Positions 1-9,650 of a stretch of 64,000 nucleotides of DNA are shown piece after piece. The number at the start of each line of letters is the position of its first letter. Position 1 is the first letter of the stretch. Under the pieces are notes generated by a model. The model ran no database searches. It was not told the origin of the DNA and saw nothing but the letters and a program-made list of their open reading frames with translations. The position numbers and the translations under genes were made by a program. Source of the DNA: OCS155 cluster bacterium AG-349-E07 (GTDB taxonomy: Bacteria; Actinomycetota; Acidimicrobiia; Actinomarinales; Actinomarinaceae); contig QCCZ01000001.1 of the NCBI GenBank assembly GCA_003281085.1, forward strand, positions 163,452-227,451, written 5' to 3'.

Positions 1-266
1 ATAAACTTATATCTCCGACAGGCTGAACATCATGGTGAGCATATAAAAGGACAGTCTTTTTATCCGGATCAATCTCAGTGTGAGCGACTACAGCAGGCAT
101 TCCTCCTGGTACTTTTATAACTTGCGTATTGAGACCAATGTCTGCAAATAAGTTTTCTACGAATTGGGCCGAAGCATCCACATCATCTCTATGATCTTTA
201 TCAGAACTTATGGATGGAATTTTTACCATTTCAGATAGTAAATTGATTATTTCTTGTTGAGCCATA
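1..266 (-). CDS. M20-family metallopeptidase/dipeptidase, N-terminal part (truncated by window start)
   Basis: Reverse-strand reading gives MAQQEIINLLSEMVKIPSISSDKDHRDDVDAS...KKTVLLYAHHDVQPVGD; the YAHHDVQP motif is typical of M20 peptidases. Confidence 0.8.
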
Positions 267-290
267 TTATAATTTTAAGTCCTGTATGTT

Positions 291-2906
291 TTACTCATAA
301 GAGATGGCTTCAAGAATATTTTGTCTGGATGCTCGAATTGCAGGAAGTATTGCAGCGATTACTCCTGCAATAATCGAAATTCCAATCCATAATGCTGTCT
401 GAGGGATAGACACTGCGAACACAGTGAACCCTTCGTCAGCAAGGGTTTGTATGAGGCTCCAAGCAAAAAATATACCTAGACTTGTTCCTAAAGCTGCTCC
501 GAATATCGAAATTATCGATGATTCAATAAATATCATTCTTCTAATTTGTTTTCTGTAAGTACCTATAGCTCTCATAAGACCTATTTCTCTTGTTCTTTCA
601 AAAACAGAAAGTGATAATGTGTTGGTTATTCCAAAAAGTGCTACAAAAATAGATATCGACAGGAACCCGTATATTACATTTAAAAGTAACTGAATTTGGT
701 TGTTTGCCTCTTCAACCAGACCATCTTCATCTCTTACTTCTACTCCTGGATATTCATCAACAATTGCATTAATTTTCTCTTCTAACTCTGGGGTTTTTTT
801 ATCAACATTGAAATATAGTTCTGTGTCTAAAGACTCATCCGCAAAAAAAGAATTATTTTCAAGTAAGACAAAAAATTCTGCTGGAGGTTGTGTAGTCCAG
901 TCAAATATGTAAGACACTGTAAATGTTCTTTCCCCTTCTTCAGGAATTGTTAAAACAACTTCGTCTCCAACAAAAAGCTCTTCTCTTTCCGCAGTTTGTT
1001 TTAATATTCCGATAGCGTTCTCATTAAGAAAGTCTTTTCTATCTCCTGATACATCATCAGTTTTTACGAGATCAAAAACAGTCTCGTCAACAGCACCCAA
1101 TATCAAAGGCCTATCGTTAAATCCAACAACTGTTGCTCTTGTTCTTGAGAGCTTGGTTACTTCATCGAGCTGTAAAAGTTCCTCTGACAAACCTGTTGGA
1201 ATACCTGGAGAAGCAAAAACATTTGCTGCACTCACCTGATAGTCTGCAAGAATAACTTCGCTAATTAGAGACTCTGCCTGTGCCTTAAACGAAGTTGTAA
1301 TAACATTTGCTAAAGAAATCAATGTAAGGCCAATCATCAAAGCAGAAGCTGTAGATGCAGTTCTTCTTGGAGTTCTTTTAGAGTTTTCAGTTGCTAATTT
1401 GCCTAAAATTCCAAATAATAAGTTGTAAATTTTATCAAATATAAAAACAAAAGGCTTCGTAATAGACGGGGTTACAACTGAGATTCCAATAAATATAACA
1501 CCTGCACCAAATCCAACTTGTTGCAAGGATGATAAGGTTGGGAGATCTAAGAAGTCATACAAAACTCCAAACAGTACTCCAAATCCAACAATAGAAATTA
1601 TCGAGCCAAACAAAAGTCTTGTAAGTAAAGATTTTCTTTGTGGGGTTGAAACACTATCTCTAATTGCTTCCATTGGACTTACTTGTGAAGCTTTTCTAGC
1701 AGGAAGCAGAGAAGAAAAGATCGTAACTGTAATACCAATAATTAATCCTGTGATTGCAGCTTCTGTAGTTAGAACCAAAGGGCCGTCAGGAAGACCAAAT
1801 TCAAAATACTGTAACCCCTCTTTGACTGCTACTGCTAGTCCAATACCTAGAGCTATACCGAGCCCTGATCCTATTATTGACATGAACAAAGACTCGGATA
1901 TGACCAACCTGTAGATCTGTCTTTTAGATGTGCCTAGTGCTCTAAGCAAAGATAGTTCTTTTGTTCTTTGGAGTAAAAGTATTCTGAAGGTATTTTGAAT
2001 AATAAAAGCACCAACAAAAATTGCAATCCCTGCAAAAACATTGAGTATTGTATTAAAAAAATCTAGACCCTGTTTAATTGAATCAGCTTGTTCGGCTGCA
2101 GCTTCTTGAGCGTTAATTACATTTAAATTTTCTGAATCTAGGTTTGTTATATCATTTTTTACATCGTTGATATCAAAATTGTTTTCTATAACTACATTGA
2201 TAAGGTCTACTTCTCCTTTTGAATCAAGAAGGGCTTGGGCAGTTCTAAATTCAAATAAAGCAAAAGTTGCACCACCTGGTGCACCAACATTAGCAAACTC
2301 TGCGATTCCAACAATTGTAAATGATGCAGGTGTCGCACCAGCAAGAACTGTCACCCTATCTCCGACTGAAAAATTATGATTTTCAGCAGTTACGACGTCC
2401 ATGACAACTTCTTTTTTGTTTGTTGGGGGTTCTCCCTCTACAAGTGACCACTGCTGTGCATATGGATTACTGTCCCATGCTGCACCAAATGTAGGAGCAA
2501 ATCCATTTGAAATTAATACTGTTTCGCCATCTACAATTTTTATGAATTGTGCAAAACCTAAAACTTCACCCCATGCAGCTTTTACACTAGGCAAGTTTGT
2601 AATCTCCTGAATTCTATTATCGGGTATTTTTTTTACCTCGAAAGAAATGGGACCCTGTCCTCCATCTCCACTAAAGCCCTGTGCAAAATCTTCCTGAATC
2701 GGCTGTACAACTAAGTCAACTCCTTCATAAATTCCTGAAAATAAGTTATCGAACGCAGATTTATTACTTTCTGAAAATATGTTTGAAGCAATTATTACTG
2801 CGACACCAAGAATAATGGAAGACGTGGTGAGAAAAATTCTAACGGGATAGGTTTTTAAGTTTTTCCATGCAATCAAAAAAAGAGGGCGTTTTGTAAAACC
2901 AAACAT
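291..2906 (-). CDS. ABC transporter permease with two FtsX/MacB-type domains
   Basis: 871 aa; FtsX-like segments such as RTKELSLLRALGTSKRQI and RTREIGLMRAIGTYRKQI; overlaps the next ATPase gene. Confidence 0.9.
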   Translation of the reverse strand: MFGFTKRPLFLIAWKNLKTYPVRIFLTTSSIILGVAVIIASNIFSESNKSAFDNLFSGIYEGVDLVVQPIQEDFAQGFSGDGGQGPISFEVKKIPDNRIQEITNLPSVKAAWGEVLGFAQFIKIVDGETVLISNGFAPTFGAAWDSNPYAQQWSLVEGEPPTNKKEVVMDVVTAENHNFSVGDRVTVLAGATPASFTIVGIAEFANVGAPGGATFALFEFRTAQALLDSKGEVDLINVVIENNFDINDVKNDITNLDSENLNVINAQEAAAEQADSIKQGLDFFNTILNVFAGIAIFVGAFIIQNTFRILLLQRTKELSLLRALGTSKRQIYRLVISESLFMSIIGSGLGIALGIGLAVAVKEGLQYFEFGLPDGPLVLTTEAAITGLIIGITVTIFSSLLPARKASQVSPMEAIRDSVSTPQRKSLLTRLLFGSIISIVGFGVLFGVLYDFLDLPTLSSLQQVGFGAGVIFIGISVVTPSITKPFVFIFDKIYNLLFGILGKLATENSKRTPRRTASTASALMIGLTLISLANVITTSFKAQAESLISEVILADYQVSAANVFASPGIPTGLSEELLQLDEVTKLSRTRATVVGFNDRPLILGAVDETVFDLVKTDDVSGDRKDFLNENAIGILKQTAEREELFVGDEVVLTIPEEGERTFTVSYIFDWTTQPPAEFFVLLENNSFFADESLDTELYFNVDKKTPELEEKINAIVDEYPGVEVRDEDGLVEEANNQIQLLLNVIYGFLSISIFVALFGITNTLSLSVFERTREIGLMRAIGTYRKQIRRMIFIESSIISIFGAALGTSLGIFFAWSLIQTLADEGFTVFAVSIPQTALWIGISIIAGVIAAILPAIRASRQNILEAISYE

Positions 2907-3634
2907 CAGATATTAGTGAGTGCTGTAACCTCTGCAACAATTTCTTCTTGAGTTGGTTCGTTTAAATCGCTTGCAATACTTCCATCTTTAAGCATAATTA
3001 CTCTGCTTGCATAAGAAGCAGCATATGGATCGTGTGTCACCATTATTATTGTTTGGTTTAATTTCTCCACAACAGACTTCATGAAAGTTAAGAGCTCTTT
3101 GCTTGATTTGGAGTCTAAGTTTCCTGAAGGCTCATCAGCAAAAATAACCTCTGGTTTTGTTGCCATTGCTCTGGCAGCAGCAACCCTCTGCTGTTGACCA
3201 CCAGATAACTCATTGGGCCTATGGGTTAATCTGTCACCGATATCAACTGTTTCTACAACTTGTTTAATCCAGTCCATATCTGGTTTTTTACCTGAAATAG
3301 ATGCTGGCAAGGTTATATTCTCTTCGGCAGTTAGGGTTGGTATTAAATTAAAAGCTTGAAAAACAAATCCAAAACTATCTCTCCTGATTTTTGTTAATTG
3401 TTTGTCATTTAAAGTTGATATATCTTGATCTTTCAGGAATATTTGTCCTGATGTTGGTCTATCTAAACCTGCTAAACAATGAAGCAATGTTGACTTACCA
3501 GAACCAGAAGGTCCCATTATTGCTGTAAATTCATTTTCATTAAATTGGACATCTACATTATCGAGTGCTGTAACGCTGGTTTCTTTTTCTCCATAAATTT
3601 TGGTCAGCTTTGTAGCTTGTATTATGTTTTCCAT
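2906..3634 (-). CDS. ABC transporter ATP-binding protein (LolD/MacB type)
   Basis: Walker A GPSGSGKST, signature LSGGQQQR, Walker B VIFADEPSGNLD. Confidence 0.95.
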   Translation of the reverse strand: MENIIQATKLTKIYGEKETSVTALDNVDVQFNENEFTAIMGPSGSGKSTLLHCLAGLDRPTSGQIFLKDQDISTLNDKQLTKIRRDSFGFVFQAFNLIPTLTAEENITLPASISGKKPDMDWIKQVVETVDIGDRLTHRPNELSGGQQQRVAAARAMATKPEVIFADEPSGNLDSKSSKELLTFMKSVVEKLNQTIIMVTHDPYAASYASRVIMLKDGSIASDLNEPTQEEIVAEVTALTNI

Positions 3635-3712
3635 TTAATAAAGAATAGGAGAATTAAAAATTTTACTTAAATAAATTTTGCATCTTAAGTATTATTTGGT
3701 ACCTTATAGGTA

Positions 3713-3754
3713 ATGAAAAATGTAACTAGCTGGAATTGGTGGTCAACTACATAG
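3713..3754 (+). CDS. trp leader peptide MKNVTSWNWWSTT
   Basis: 13-codon ORF with three Trp codons (two tandem), directly upstream of an attenuator hairpin and a TrpB gene. Confidence 0.85.
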   Translation: MKNVTSWNWWSTT

Positions 3755-3779
3755 GTAGGTGCCCCACTAGTTAGTTCTT

Positions 3780-3804
3780 AAACCGGGCACAGCCCGGTTT
3801 TTTT
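3780..3804 (+). terminator. Trp attenuator terminator hairpin
   Basis: AAACCGGGC-ACA-GCCCGGTTT followed by a T-run; GTGCCC at 3759-3764 can pair with GGGCAC at 3785-3790 as an antiterminator. Confidence 0.85.
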
Positions 3805-3857
3805 GTTACTGTCACTGAAATTAAAACTCCGGGCTCAACCCAAACAAAGGAGTAAAA

Positions 3858-5213
3858 ATGAAAGAACAGTACAAATTTTTATTAGATGAAAATGATATTC
3901 CAAAACAGTGGTACAACATTGTGCCTGATTTACCGAATCCTTTACCTCCGCAGTTGAATCCACAGACTATGGATCCAATCGGTCCAGAGGATTTAGCACC
4001 GTTATTCCCAATGGGGTTGATTCTGCAGGAAGTGTCTGACCAAAGCTATATAGATATTCCTGAACCTGTTTTAGATTTGTATAAGCTATATAGGCCTTCA
4101 CCGATGTATAGGGCTTTAAGGCTTGAAAAGGCTTTGGGAACAGAGTCAAGAATATATTATAAATACGAAGGTGGGTCACCATCAGGTTCTCACAAACCAA
4201 ATACAGCAATTCCTCAAGCATATTACAACGCAGAAGAAGGAATAAAAAAAATGGTTACAGAAACGGGTGCTGGTCAGTGGGGTTCAGCTTTGTCATTTGC
4301 ATGTCAAGCCTTTGGAATTGAGCTTGAAGTTTTTCAAGTAGCTGCGTCTTTTGAGTCAAAGCCTTACAGAAAAACAATGATGGAGATATATGGTGCTACT
4401 GTCCATCCAAGCCCGTCTGGGAGAACTGATATCGGTAAACAATTTTTGTCAGAAGATCCAAATACTCCAGGAAGCCTTGGAATAGCAATCTCTGAAGCAA
4501 TTGAGGTTGCAAGGAAGGAAGAAGGAACAAGATACGCATTAGGAAGCGTCCTAAATCATGTTCTCATGCACCAATCAATAATTGGTCTTGAAGCACTGAA
4601 ACAAATGGAGATGGCTGATGACTACCCAGATATAATTGTTGGTTGTACTGGTGGTGGTTCAAACTTTACTGGGCTATTTTCACCGTTTGCTAGAAACAAT
4701 ATGAAAACAGAGCAAAAAACTATTATTCGTGCGGTTGAACCAGAGGCATGCCCCTCATTAACTAAAGGTGTTTACACATATGACTTTGGGGATTCAGTAG
4801 GAATGGCACCTGTTGTCAAAATGCACACTCTTGGTTCAAGTTTTGTCCCAGATCCGATTCATGCCGGTGGGTTGAGATACCATGGAATGGCTCCTCTTGT
4901 GAGTGCACTTTATGAAGACAAAGCAATAGAAGCAGAAGCGATTGGTCAAAAAGAATGCTTTGAAGCTGGTCAACTATTTGCTAAAACAGAGGGCATAGTA
5001 CCTGCTCCAGAAGCAACTCATGCAATTGCATCAGCAATTAGAGCAGTGAAAGATGCTGACCAAAATTCTGAAAGTATTGCCGTTTTGACAGCAATGTGTG
5101 GACATGGTCACTTTGATATGAAAGCTTATGAAAACTTTTTGAGTGGGGAGATGGTTGATTACGAATTTCCATCTGAAAAAGTTCAAGTAGCTTTGGAGTC
5201 AGTCAAAAAATAG
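3858..5213 (+). CDS. trpB2: Tryptophan synthase beta chain, TrpB2 type
   Basis: PLP-enzyme motifs EGGSPSGSHKPNTA and CTGGGSNF; long N-terminal extension typical of TrpB2; preceded by a Trp leader. Confidence 0.92.
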   Translation: MKEQYKFLLDENDIPKQWYNIVPDLPNPLPPQLNPQTMDPIGPEDLAPLFPMGLILQEVSDQSYIDIPEPVLDLYKLYRPSPMYRALRLEKALGTESRIYYKYEGGSPSGSHKPNTAIPQAYYNAEEGIKKMVTETGAGQWGSALSFACQAFGIELEVFQVAASFESKPYRKTMMEIYGATVHPSPSGRTDIGKQFLSEDPNTPGSLGIAISEAIEVARKEEGTRYALGSVLNHVLMHQSIIGLEALKQMEMADDYPDIIVGCTGGGSNFTGLFSPFARNNMKTEQKTIIRAVEPEACPSLTKGVYTYDFGDSVGMAPVVKMHTLGSSFVPDPIHAGGLRYHGMAPLVSALYEDKAIEAEAIGQKECFEAGQLFAKTEGIVPAPEATHAIASAIRAVKDADQNSESIAVLTAMCGHGHFDMKAYENFLSGEMVDYEFPSEKVQVALESVKK

Positions 5214-5220
5214 GTAAAAA

Positions 5221-7455
5221 ATGGATGATCGAATAAATTATGGTAACAAAGCTAAAAACCTAGAGTTCGTAGCAAACCATACGGATATAAAAATTCCATA
5301 CTTTAGAGAGCTTTCTTTGAAAGATTTAGGAAATATTAACGAGATTCTTAATAATTTTTCAGAAGAAATAATGATAAGAAGCAATAGTTCTAATGAAGAC
5401 TTGGAGAGCTCCTCTAATGCAGGTAAATATCTTTCCATCGGACCAATTAAAAAGGAAAAAATAGAAGATATAAAAGAATCATGGAATCAGGTCTTGAGTA
5501 GCTATGAAAAAGATGCCAATCAAACCGTAATTTTGCAAGATTATGTAAAAAACGCAAAGAGCGTATCTGTGCTTACATCTTTTAAGGTTGGGACAGACTC
5601 TCTTTATCGTTCATTTTCAATTTATAATGGGCCAGAAACTGATGCAGTTACATCTGGAAAGTACAATCAGATTAAAAATTTCTATGTTCATAGATCAATA
5701 AACAAGTTGCCAAATAAATATAAGGAATATTCCGTTTATCTAAAAATTCTGACAAAACTAGAAGATTTATTTGGGAACAAACATTTAGACATTGAAATGG
5801 TTCTGGATAATAATTCTTCACCTCTACTTTTACAAGTTCGGCCTCTGATGGAGAAAAAAGTTAATAAGGATTTGATATTTACAGAGAAAAAAATAATTGA
5901 GCAGAATGTCAAAAAGTATGACTCTTCAAAAGAAACTACAAACGATCGTTTTGGTATCAATCAGCTTTTTAGCAATATGTCAGACATGAATCCAGCCGAA
6001 ATGATTGGAAAAAAACCCGACAATGTTGCATTTGGTTTATACAAATTTATGTTTACAGACTCAACATGGAATATACAGCGTGGTGAATTTGGTTATAGAA
6101 AATATAAACCGGCTAAATTAATGGAACTTTTCAATAATGTAGCCTATATAAATGTAAACCATAGTTTAAATAGTTTTTTAACTCGAAGCTTGCAAGCCGA
6201 TAGTTGTGAAAAAATAATACAGCATCAATTAGAAAAATTAAAAGAGAACCCACAATTACATGATTCAATTGAATTTAATATCTCTCGATCCTCATATGTG
6301 TTTGATACTGAAGATGAATTTGCTGTTGAATATAAAAACATTATTAGCCCAGAAGAGATTCAGAAATGGCATCAGGATTTAATTGAAATTGATAGCTTAA
6401 ACAAATCAACCCTAGAAAAAAATAATGAAACTATGTTAAGGGCATTCTCTTTGCTTGATGGGAATTTTAAATACTCTAAAAAAGAAAATATAGAATTTAT
6501 TAGAGACAATATGGCGTTGCCGTTTACTCATCATTCAAGGCTGGGATTTGTGTATTTTGCTCAATTAAACAATCTTTTGAGAAAAGATGTAATTACCGAA
6601 GCACAAAAGAACTCATTACTGTTGTCAGTAAAGTCGATAAGTACGAAAATGAAGTCGGATGCCTATCAGGTCAAACTTGGAAATAAAAGTCTCAGCAGCT
6701 TTTTAGACATTTATGGACACATAAGGGCTGGTAACTATAATCTATCTTCATCTAATCTAAAAAACAATTTAGAGTTTACAGAGATGTTGGTTCATAATAG
6801 TGAACCCCAAGATGAAAATATTTCATTGCAAAAAGTTATATTTCAAAATATTGATAAATATTTTGAATTAAACAATATTCCATACACGGCATCAGCTTGG
6901 GTTGAAATGTTTCAGACCGCTATTGCAACAAGAGAGAATTCAAAATTTTACTACACAAAAGGAATTGACGGTATTTTAAATGAAATAGAGGAGCAAAACA
7001 TAAGCGACGAAGAACTTTTTCAAAGACTAAATATTAAATTTAGCCAAGAAAATAAAATTAATTTAGATCTTAAAAACACATTAATGCCTGACTTAATCTC
7101 GTCATCCGATGATTTTTATTTATATGAGGAAATGAGCAAAGACGGAAATTACATCGGACAAGGAACAGTTTCTGGGAAAGTTTTACTTCTAGATAATTAT
7201 TCAAATCAGCCTTATGACCTCGATAATAAAATTGTAGTTATTCCAGCAGCAGACCCCGGATGGGATTGGATTTTTAATTATAAAATCAAATCCTTGATTA
7301 CCCAATATGGGGGACCAAACTCTCACATGGCGATAAGGTGTGCTGAGCACAATATTCCAGCAATTCTTGGTGTTGGTGAAAATAATTTTTCAATGATATC
7401 TACATCGCAAAGCCTATCAATAGATTTTTCAAATGAAAGTTTTGCAATTGTTTAG
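5221..7455 (+). CDS. PEP-synthase/rifampin-phosphotransferase-like enzyme: ATP-grasp N-terminus, middle domain, phosphohistidine swivel C-terminus
   Basis: IRSNSSNEDLESSSNAGKY and LLQVRPL (ATP-grasp); VIPAADPGWDWIF...YGGPNSHMAIRCAEHNIPAILGVG (phosphohistidine domain) at the C-terminus. Confidence 0.8.
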   Translation: MDDRINYGNKAKNLEFVANHTDIKIPYFRELSLKDLGNINEILNNFSEEIMIRSNSSNEDLESSSNAGKYLSIGPIKKEKIEDIKESWNQVLSSYEKDANQTVILQDYVKNAKSVSVLTSFKVGTDSLYRSFSIYNGPETDAVTSGKYNQIKNFYVHRSINKLPNKYKEYSVYLKILTKLEDLFGNKHLDIEMVLDNNSSPLLLQVRPLMEKKVNKDLIFTEKKIIEQNVKKYDSSKETTNDRFGINQLFSNMSDMNPAEMIGKKPDNVAFGLYKFMFTDSTWNIQRGEFGYRKYKPAKLMELFNNVAYINVNHSLNSFLTRSLQADSCEKIIQHQLEKLKENPQLHDSIEFNISRSSYVFDTEDEFAVEYKNIISPEEIQKWHQDLIEIDSLNKSTLEKNNETMLRAFSLLDGNFKYSKKENIEFIRDNMALPFTHHSRLGFVYFAQLNNLLRKDVITEAQKNSLLLSVKSISTKMKSDAYQVKLGNKSLSSFLDIYGHIRAGNYNLSSSNLKNNLEFTEMLVHNSEPQDENISLQKVIFQNIDKYFELNNIPYTASAWVEMFQTAIATRENSKFYYTKGIDGILNEIEEQNISDEELFQRLNIKFSQENKINLDLKNTLMPDLISSSDDFYLYEEMSKDGNYIGQGTVSGKVLLLDNYSNQPYDLDNKIVVIPAADPGWDWIFNYKIKSLITQYGGPNSHMAIRCAEHNIPAILGVGENNFSMISTSQSLSIDFSNESFAIV

Positions 7456-7484
7456 GCGTCACAGATATATTTGTTGTTTTGGAA

Positions 7485-7964
7485 TCAATCCAAATAAAGA
7501 GTGGTTATCTCCTTCCACTCTGACACTTGAGGGCCTGTTTTGTAAACAGCAATAGTGTCAAAAGTGAGTGCTACAGGGATGAGTTTATTGAGCTCCCCCA
7601 GATCAAAAGATTTGGGTAACTCATCCCCGTAGTACAACGATAAATGAGGAACCCATAAACTAGGCCAGCCTTCTATTTTTGAAACAGAGTGAAAAAAATA
7701 AGTATTATCTGATGATTCGAGATACAGCTTTTGAAAGTATGCATCTCCTGTAGAAATTTTATCAAAAATAACTGAAGACTTGTTGTCTGATAGTTTTTGC
7801 AAAATATTCAGTGCTTTTTCTTCTGAATTTATATTGGAAACAAGTGTTACGTGGGGAGAGAAAGAGTCTTTGTTTTCTTCACTTGCATATCTTTTGATAA
7901 GATCAAAAATCTTTTTATTGTGTACTGAATTTTGAAGCCAAATAGAGTAAGTTTCTTTAGTCAT
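7485..7964 (-). CDS. 2H phosphoesterase / cyclic phosphodiesterase-like protein
   Basis: Two HxS/T-type motifs: SPHVTLVS and VPHLSLYYG. Confidence 0.75.
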   Translation of the reverse strand: MTKETYSIWLQNSVHNKKIFDLIKRYASEENKDSFSPHVTLVSNINSEEKALNILQKLSDNKSSVIFDKISTGDAYFQKLYLESSDNTYFFHSVSKIEGWPSLWVPHLSLYYGDELPKSFDLGELNKLIPVALTFDTIAVYKTGPQVSEWKEITTLYLD

Positions 7965-7976
7965 TCCTTTATGTTA

Positions 7977-8819
7977 TTAAGAAATAGTTACTGTTGCCAG
8001 AGATCCTTTTTTTCTAATTTTATTTGATAAAAAAGCTAGAACAAATATTGTTGCTGCAACTAATGACATTGAAGGACCTGAAGGAAGATTCAGAAAATAG
8101 GAAAGGTAAAGTCCTGTAATAGAAGAAACGACACCAAAAAGTACGCTTACCTTTATAGAGGTAACAAACGTATCAGTTACAAGCTTTGCAGCAGCTGCAG
8201 GAATAATAAGCATGCTAAGTACCAAAATAATTCCAACTGTCTGCAGCGAACCAACGATAGCTATTGATAAAAGAATTAAAAACAAATAGTTTAAAAATGT
8301 TGTGTTAAGTCCTTTTACTTCAGCACCAATTGGATCAAAAGAGTAAAACAACAGTTGTTTGAAATAAACAATTACTATTAAAAACACTAGTGTTAGCAAG
8401 CTAATAACAATGTATACATCAGATGTGCTTACAGCAAGTATTTGGCCAAACAACAAGTCCTCTAAGTTTATTGTTACATTTAATAATGAAATCAAAACAA
8501 AGCCTAATGCAAAAAAAGAGGAGAAAATTATTCCAATCGCTGTATCTTCTCCAACATTTGTATTTTTAATAATAACGCCAAGAAAGATTGCAATTAAGAT
8601 TGCTGCTGGTACTCCTAACTCAGATATACTAAATCCTAAAAATACTCCAACAGCAATTATTGGTAGCGTAGCGTGCGCCATAGCATCAGCCATAAAACCC
8701 ATATTTCTATTGATTGCAAAGGGTCCTAGAAGCGAAAGCATAGCTCCTGAAGCAAATGCAGTAATCAATGATCTAATCATAAAATCATATTTGAAAGGAT
8801 CTAGAATCAGTTCAATCAT
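7977..8819 (-). CDS. znuB: Zinc/manganese ABC transporter permease
   Basis: ABC-3 family permease sequence; operon with ATPase and His-rich binding protein. Confidence 0.9.
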   Translation of the reverse strand: MIELILDPFKYDFMIRSLITAFASGAMLSLLGPFAINRNMGFMADAMAHATLPIIAVGVFLGFSISELGVPAAILIAIFLGVIIKNTNVGEDTAIGIIFSSFFALGFVLISLLNVTINLEDLLFGQILAVSTSDVYIVISLLTLVFLIVIVYFKQLLFYSFDPIGAEVKGLNTTFLNYLFLILLSIAIVGSLQTVGIILVLSMLIIPAAAAKLVTDTFVTSIKVSVLFGVVSSITGLYLSYFLNLPSGPSMSLVAATIFVLAFLSNKIRKKGSLATVTIS

Positions 8820-9606
8820 TACTGTTGTTTTCTTCTGTTCTAAAATGAGATTTATTCATAAATTGTTCGGTATGCGAACCATACATCTCTTCAATAACTT
8901 CAGGGGTCAATACTTCTGATGGATCTCCATAAGCACAACAGTGCTTATTCAAACATAGGACCTCATCAAATTTTTCTTCAAGATTGTTTACATCATGAGT
9001 TGCAATCAAAATAGTTTTACCGTCTAAATTAATGCTGTTTATTAATTGCATTATGTCTTCTTGAGCGCCTATATCAACAGCACTAAAAGCTTCGTCCAGT
9101 AATAAAATTTCCGAATCCTGCGCTAATGCTCTAGCTATTAAAACTCTCTGAAGCTGTCCTCCAGATAAGCTTTTAATATTGTCGTTAATTTTTTCCTCTA
9201 GTCCAACATCTTGTAATGCTTTTTTGATTTTGTCGTTAGTTTTCTTACTGTTAAATAAACTAGAAACTTTTCTAGTAGTTATCCCCATTTCAACAACCTG
9301 TTTTACTGAGAGTGGAAAGTTCCAATTAATTAAATCTTTTTGTGGAACATAACTAACTTTACCTTTTACTTCATTGGGACTCTTTCCGTCTATTTTTAGA
9401 GAGCCTTCAGTGAGAGGAACTAGTCCAACAAGTGCATTGAATAATGTGGATTTACCACCACCATTTGGTCCTACAACTGCTACTTTCTTACCTCTACTTA
9501 TAGAAAAATTAACACCTTCTAGAGCTGGGATGTTTCCAAAATGCACGCAACACCCATCTGATACAATCAGAGGGGTGTTTACGCTATTTACTTCTTTAGT
9601 ATCCAT
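8812..9606 (-). CDS. znuC: Zinc/manganese ABC transporter ATP-binding protein
   Basis: GPNGGGKST, LSGGQLQRVLIARAL, ILLLDEAFSAVD. Confidence 0.93.
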   Translation of the reverse strand: MDTKEVNSVNTPLIVSDGCCVHFGNIPALEGVNFSISRGKKVAVVGPNGGGKSTLFNALVGLVPLTEGSLKIDGKSPNEVKGKVSYVPQKDLINWNFPLSVKQVVEMGITTRKVSSLFNSKKTNDKIKKALQDVGLEEKINDNIKSLSGGQLQRVLIARALAQDSEILLLDEAFSAVDIGAQEDIMQLINSINLDGKTILIATHDVNNLEEKFDEVLCLNKHCCAYGDPSEVLTPEVIEEMYGSHTEQFMNKSHFRTEENNSND

Positions 9607-9650
9607 ATAGATACCTCTCTTAAAGCCATCGAAAGTTACCTACAATCAAC

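Noticed and set aside
8410-8919. 169-aa plus-strand ORF antisense to znuB/znuC
   Set aside because: Opposite strand of well-supported genes; no recognisable domain; low-complexity Ile/Lys composition
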